From NCBI GenBank assembly GCA_051745835.1, contig JBNJEL010000077.1, forward strand, positions 1 to 8,705: 8,705 nucleotides of DNA, read 5' to 3'. Position numbers and translations under genes: made by a program. Below are positions 5,778 through 8,705 of this stretch, in pieces. The notes under the pieces were generated by a model. That model worked only from the letters and a program-made list of their open reading frames with translations, ran no database searches and was not told where the DNA came from. The stretch is from JBNJEL01 sp051745835. Its GTDB lineage: Bacteria; Bacillota; Halanaerobiia; Halobacteroidales; Acetohalobiaceae. Position 1 is the stretch's first letter, and each line of letters starts with the position of its first letter.

Positions 5778-7055
5778 ATGACTGAAACAGATTATCGAGC
5801 AATGTGGCAGGAGCTAGGAATGGATCTAGATAAACATGATGAATTTTTAGAACCACTTCCCGGACTTTATGAAGAACTATTTATTAATCAAGAGAATCGT
5901 CCGGAGGCAATGGAGTACTTTAATTTTGTGATGAGTGAAGTTCATCACTTGCGGGTTAAAGAGTTAGTTGAGGAAAAAGAGGCAGGTAATCCGGTTGTTT
6001 CTTCTTTCTGTGTTTTTGTGCCGGATGAATTAGTCTTAGCAGCAGGAGGTAGTAGTATTGGTCTCTGTGCTGGAGCTGAATATCCAGTCTCTAGTGGTGA
6101 AGAGGTACTACCACGTGATATCTGTCCACTAATTAAGGCATCAGTAGGCTTTAAGTTAGATCGCATCTGTCCTTACTTTGAGGTTTCAGATTTTGTAGTC
6201 GGTGAGACAACCTGTGATGGTAAGAAGAAGGCTTGGGAAGTATTAGATGATCTGATTCCTACTTATGTGATGGAACTACCGCAGCGTAAATCAGAAGCTA
6301 GTCAGCAGTTATGGCGCTCGGAGGTTGAACGCTTTAAGGAACGGGTAGAAGAAGAGGCTGGACGCAAGATTGATAGTCAAGATTTAGCAGATGCTATCGC
6401 TTTAAATAATCAAAAACGCGCAGTATTACAGCGGCTGTATGAGACACGTCAAGCAGATCCAGTACCAATTAGCGGTAAAGATGCTCTATTAATTACTCAG
6501 TTAGCCTTCTTTGATGATATAGAGCGCTTTGTTGAGAAAGTATCAACACTATGTGATGAGTTAGAGGAGCGAATTGCAGCAAAAGAAGGGGTAGCTAAAC
6601 CGGGCACTCCGCGTATCTTAATTGCCGGAACACCGATGCCACTTCCTTACTGGAAGATACATAATTTAATTGAGACTAGCGGAGGAGTTGTAGTCTGTGA
6701 AGAAACCTGTACTGGTACTCGTTACTTTGAAGAGAAGGTTGCTGAAGATGGAGCTAACTTAAGTGAGCAGTTAGATAATTTATCCCAGCGAGCCATGGGT
6801 ATTAATTGTGCTTGCTTTACTCCTAATAATGATCGAGTAGATGATGTCTTGCGGTTAGCTAAAGATTATGACGTTGATGGTGTGGTATATGCTAATTTAG
6901 AGTTCTGTCAGACCTATGATATGGAATATCAGAAGGTAGCGCAAGCACTAAAGGAAGAAGGAATTCCAGTTACTCAGATTGAAAGTGACTTTAGTGATAG
7001 TGATGTAGGACAACTAAAGACGCGAATTCAAGCATTTATCGAGATGTTAGATTAG
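5778..7055 (+). CDS. HgdB-type (2-hydroxyacyl-CoA dehydratase D-component family) iron-sulfur protein, double-cubane-like candidate
   Basis: This 425-residue protein starts at ATG 5778 after GAGGGGG (5763-5769). Family motifs are SSFCVFVPDELVLAAGG (76-91), RDICPLIKASVG, RICPYFEVSDFVVGETTCDGKKK, and a C-terminal half with AGTPMPLPYWK and CEETCTGTRYFEE. It has eleven cysteines: 78, 97, 116, 131, 146, 259, 307, 311, 344, 346 and 377. Classical 2-hydroxyacyl-CoA dehydratases need two different subunits plus an activator, and usually a CoA-transferase nearby. Here only one such subunit accompanies the activator. That layout matches the homodimeric double-cubane cluster protein (DCCP) described in Carboxydothermus, which binds an [8Fe-9S] cluster and reduces small molecules such as acetylene; assignment to that subgroup is inference. 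The true substrate is unknown. A strong terminator follows, and selenium genes lie just beyond. Confidence 0.88.
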   Translation: MTETDYRAMWQELGMDLDKHDEFLEPLPGLYEELFINQENRPEAMEYFNFVMSEVHHLRVKELVEEKEAGNPVVSSFCVFVPDELVLAAGGSSIGLCAGAEYPVSSGEEVLPRDICPLIKASVGFKLDRICPYFEVSDFVVGETTCDGKKKAWEVLDDLIPTYVMELPQRKSEASQQLWRSEVERFKERVEEEAGRKIDSQDLADAIALNNQKRAVLQRLYETRQADPVPISGKDALLITQLAFFDDIERFVEKVSTLCDELEERIAAKEGVAKPGTPRILIAGTPMPLPYWKIHNLIETSGGVVVCEETCTGTRYFEEKVAEDGANLSEQLDNLSQRAMGINCACFTPNNDRVDDVLRLAKDYDVDGVVYANLEFCQTYDMEYQKVAQALKEEGIPVTQIESDFSDSDVGQLKTRIQAFIEMLD

Positions 7056-7063
7056 GATTATTT

Positions 7064-7100
7064 AGTAGCCATCTTATTAATTTAAGGTGGTTACTTTTTT
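7064..7100 (+). terminator. Strong intrinsic terminator after the dehydratase-like gene
   Basis: GTAGCCATCTTA (7065-7076) pairs with TAAGGTGGTTAC (7083-7094) over 12 positions with two G-U wobbles and a 6-base loop, followed by six T (7095-7100). It begins nine bases after the stop and separates the activator operon from the selenium operon. Confidence 0.92.
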
Positions 7101-7120
7101 AAATCTGGGCTATTCTTGAG

Positions 7121-7149
7121 TTGACTGGTAAAGATAGGTTATATATAAT
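7121..7149 (+). promoter_or_regulatory. Sigma-A-type promoter for yedF-selD
   Basis: TTGACT (7121-7126), a 17-base spacer and TATAAT (7144-7149) lie 48 bases before the yedF start, with transcription expected near 7156. It directly follows the terminator at 7064-7100, so yedF and selD form their own unit. The hexamers and spacer length are identical to those of the promoter at 4879-4907, and 10 of 17 spacer bases also match by position. Confidence 0.82.
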
Positions 7150-7197
7150 TTAATCAAGTCTGGTTAAGATAATATTTGATAATAGGAGGTACGATAG

Positions 7198-7773
7198 ATG
7201 ATTAAGATTGATGCGCGTGGTTTGGACTGTCCTCAACCGGTAATTAAGACTAAGAATGCTCTAAATGAAGGCGAAGAGGTCATTACGTTAGTTGATAATC
7301 AGACTGCTTGTAAGAACTTAGAGAAGTTAGCTACTAAGATGGATTGTGAGGTAGAGGTGTTAGAGGTAGATGATAATTTTCAGTTAACTTTTGCCCCACA
7401 AGAAGAGGGAGCACCACTTACAAATGGTGCTGATGATGATAATGATAAGGTTTACTTCATTCGTTCGGATCAGTTAGGAAGCGGAGCTGAGGAGTTAGGT
7501 GAAATTTTAATTAAAGGATTTACTTATACTTTAACTGAAGTAGCTCCAGCGCCTAAAGCAATCATCTTTATCAACGAAGGAGTTAAACTGCCGACATTAA
7601 ATCAGGAAGTTATTGATAATCTAAAGACCTTAGAAGATGCAGGAGTAGAGATCCTCTCTTGTGGAACCTGTTTAGATTATTATGATCTTAAAGATGAGTT
7701 AGCTGTAGGAGAGGTATCGAATATGTACACTATTGTAGAGACACTTAATTCAGCTTCAGTAGTTACAGTTTAA
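7198..7773 (+). CDS. yedF: Selenium-metabolism protein YedF (TusA/SirA-like plus DsrE-like domains)
   Basis: The 191-residue protein starts at ATG 7198, seven bases after AGGAGGT (7184-7190). Residues 1-70 form a TusA/SirA-like domain with the signature GLDCPQPVIKTK, placing the reactive cysteine at Cys11 in the CPxP motif. An acidic linker (about 68-84, rich in Asp and Glu) joins it to a DsrE-like domain (85-191) that contains SCGTCLDYYDL, with Cys155 and Cys158. This two-domain architecture is the form of YedF found next to selD in selenium-using bacteria. TusA domains pass persulfide sulfur between proteins; by analogy YedF may carry or channel reduced selenium to SelD, but that function is not proven. 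selD begins 14 bases after the stop, so the two are probably co-transcribed. Confidence 0.93.
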   Translation: MIKIDARGLDCPQPVIKTKNALNEGEEVITLVDNQTACKNLEKLATKMDCEVEVLEVDDNFQLTFAPQEEGAPLTNGADDDNDKVYFIRSDQLGSGAEELGEILIKGFTYTLTEVAPAPKAIIFINEGVKLPTLNQEVIDNLKTLEDAGVEILSCGTCLDYYDLKDELAVGEVSNMYTIVETLNSASVVTV

Positions 7774-7787
7774 AGAGGTGGGATATT

Positions 7788-8705
7788 ATGTCAGAGAAGA
7801 AATCATGTCAATTAACAGCTGGCGGCGGATGAGCAGCAAAAATAGGTCCTGAGACCTTATCGCAAGTTTTGCGATCCGTACCAGTAGTAACCGATGAACG
7901 GGAGTTAGTCGGTTTAAGTACATCGGATGATGCATCAGTAATTAAGCTGAATGAAGAACAGGCATTGATTCAGTCGTTAGATTTCTTTACCCCAGTAGTA
8001 GAAGAGCCCTACTTATTTGGTCAGATAGCAGCAGCTAATGCTTTAAGTGATATCTATGCGATGGGGGGAGAGGCAGTTAGTGCTCTAAATATTGTCGGCT
8101 TTCCTAGTGATTTAGCGCCAGAGATTTTGGAGCAGATATTACAAGGAGGAGCAAAAAAGGTCAAAGAAGCAGGTGCTATTTTAGCGGGAGGACATACTAT
8201 TGAAGATGAGAGTACTAAGTATGGTCTTTCAGCTAGTGGTCTAGTCCATCCTGATCGTTTGGTAGCTAATGCTGGCGCTCAGCCCGGTGATAAGTTGGTG
8301 CTTACTAAGCCGCTGGGGATTGGTATTAGCGTAACTGCTATTAGCGGTGGTTTAAGTGCAGGAGAAGTTGATAATCCAGCAATTGCAGCAATGATTACTC
8401 TGAACAAAGAAGCTGCAGAAGTAATGCAAGAAGTAGGAGTTAATGCTGCGACAGATGTAACCGGGTTTGGACTCTTAGGACATCTGTGGGAGATGGTATC
8501 AGCTAGTGAAGTGCAAGCTAAGCTTGAATTTTCTCAGATTCCACTACTGCCTAATGTAGTAGAGTGGGCTGAGATGGGATTAGTACCTGGTGGTGCTTAT
8601 CGTAACCAAGATTATATCAGTGAGCAGGTTACTATTACTGATCAGCTAACAGAAGCTAAAGAGGATATCTTATTTGATCCGCAAACTTCGGGTGGATTAT
8701 TGATC
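7788..8705 (+). CDS. selD: Selenocysteine-containing selenide, water dikinase (SelD), 3' end truncated by window edge
   Basis: SelD makes selenophosphate from selenide and ATP, the selenium donor for selenocysteine. The ATG at 7788 lies six bases after AGAGGTGG (7774-7781). The frame holds one internal TGA (7830-7832, codon 15) and is otherwise open for 306 codons to the window edge. The context GGG-Sec-AAKIGP aligns with GAGCGCKISP of E. coli SelD: Sec15 replaces catalytic Cys17, Lys18 matches Lys20, and the non-essential Cys19 is Ala. Further motifs are TSDDASV (45-51), SLDFFTP, NALSDIYAMGG with Asp88, LAGGHTIED, TKPLGIGI, TDVTGFGLLGH and FDPQTSGGLL at the edge; these are the Mg-ATP residues and fold of SelD. 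About 40 C-terminal residues are missing. A caller that reads TGA as stop would miss the true start and begin at TTG 7869 or later. Confidence 0.95.
7830..7875 (+). promoter_or_regulatory. Selenocysteine UGA codon and candidate bacterial SECIS element in selD
   Basis: The recoded TGA is at 7830-7832. Downstream, ATCGCAA (7859-7865) and TTGCGAT (7869-7875) form a perfect 7-bp stem capped by a GTT loop (7866-7868). The loop starts 33 bases after the UGA and has G as its first base; known bacterial SECIS elements have a small apical loop with an early G at roughly 16-37 bases from the UGA. A nearer hairpin, GGTC 7845-7848 with GACC 7853-7856 (CTGA loop), can extend with AUA/UAU pairing through a bulge into 7859-7860 and so would partly compete with it. 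The 3' hairpin is the better SelB-binding candidate. Confidence 0.75.

Noticed and set aside
5945..6166. Minus-strand open frame of 73 codons inside the HgdB-like gene
   Set aside because: It is antisense to a strongly conserved coding region, with low-complexity Ser/Thr/Pro composition and no family resemblance.
7833..8705. selD as a pseudogene interrupted by a nonsense codon
   Set aside because: The TGA is exactly at the catalytic Cys position, the rest of the frame is intact with all SelD motifs, and a SECIS-like hairpin follows.

Overview
The window looks like chromosome from a low-GC, anaerobic, spore-former-lineage Firmicute. The evidence is strong AGGAGG-type ribosome sites, TTA-rich leucine codons, a YtaF-coaE gene pair, an oxygen-sensitive 2-hydroxyacyl-CoA-dehydratase-type iron-sulfur cassette and a selenocysteine-containing SelD. 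The proteins are noticeably acidic. A halophilic anaerobe of the Halanaerobiales (Acetohalobium/Halobacteroidaceae-like) would fit, but that placement is inference. All genes are on the + strand.

Layout. (1) 1-1726: the end of tldD and all of tldE (pmbA), one base apart, forming the TldD/TldE peptidase. (2) 1727-2785: an AT-rich leader with a good sigma-A-type promoter, a strong intrinsic terminator and alternative pairings upstream of a cation diffusion facilitator (CDF) metal transporter; this looks like an attenuator. (3) 2786-4855: a palindrome overlapping the ribosome site of ytaF, then ytaF (MntP-like membrane protein), coaE (dephospho-CoA kinase) and a membrane-anchored lytic transglycosylase, closed by an intrinsic terminator. 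(4) 4879-7100: a promoter, then an ATP-dependent HgdC-type activator that apparently starts at ATT, and a single-subunit HgdB-type cysteine-rich protein. With no second dehydratase subunit and no CoA-transferase, this resembles the double-cubane cluster protein/reductase pair rather than a classical dehydratase; a strong terminator follows. (5) 7121-8705: a near-twin promoter, then yedF and selD.

The selenium segment is the highlight. selD has an in-frame TGA at codon 15, exactly where the catalytic Cys sits in other SelD proteins, followed by a 7-bp hairpin with a GUU loop at a distance suited to a bacterial SECIS element. The enzyme that makes selenophosphate therefore needs selenocysteine itself. 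YedF (TusA-like plus DsrE-like domains) lies 14 bases upstream and is probably co-transcribed. selD runs off the right edge. Four successive genes (ytaF, coaE, the transglycosylase and the activator) appear to use GTG, GTG, TTG and ATT starts. Every intergenic stretch is under 300 bases and is described below.
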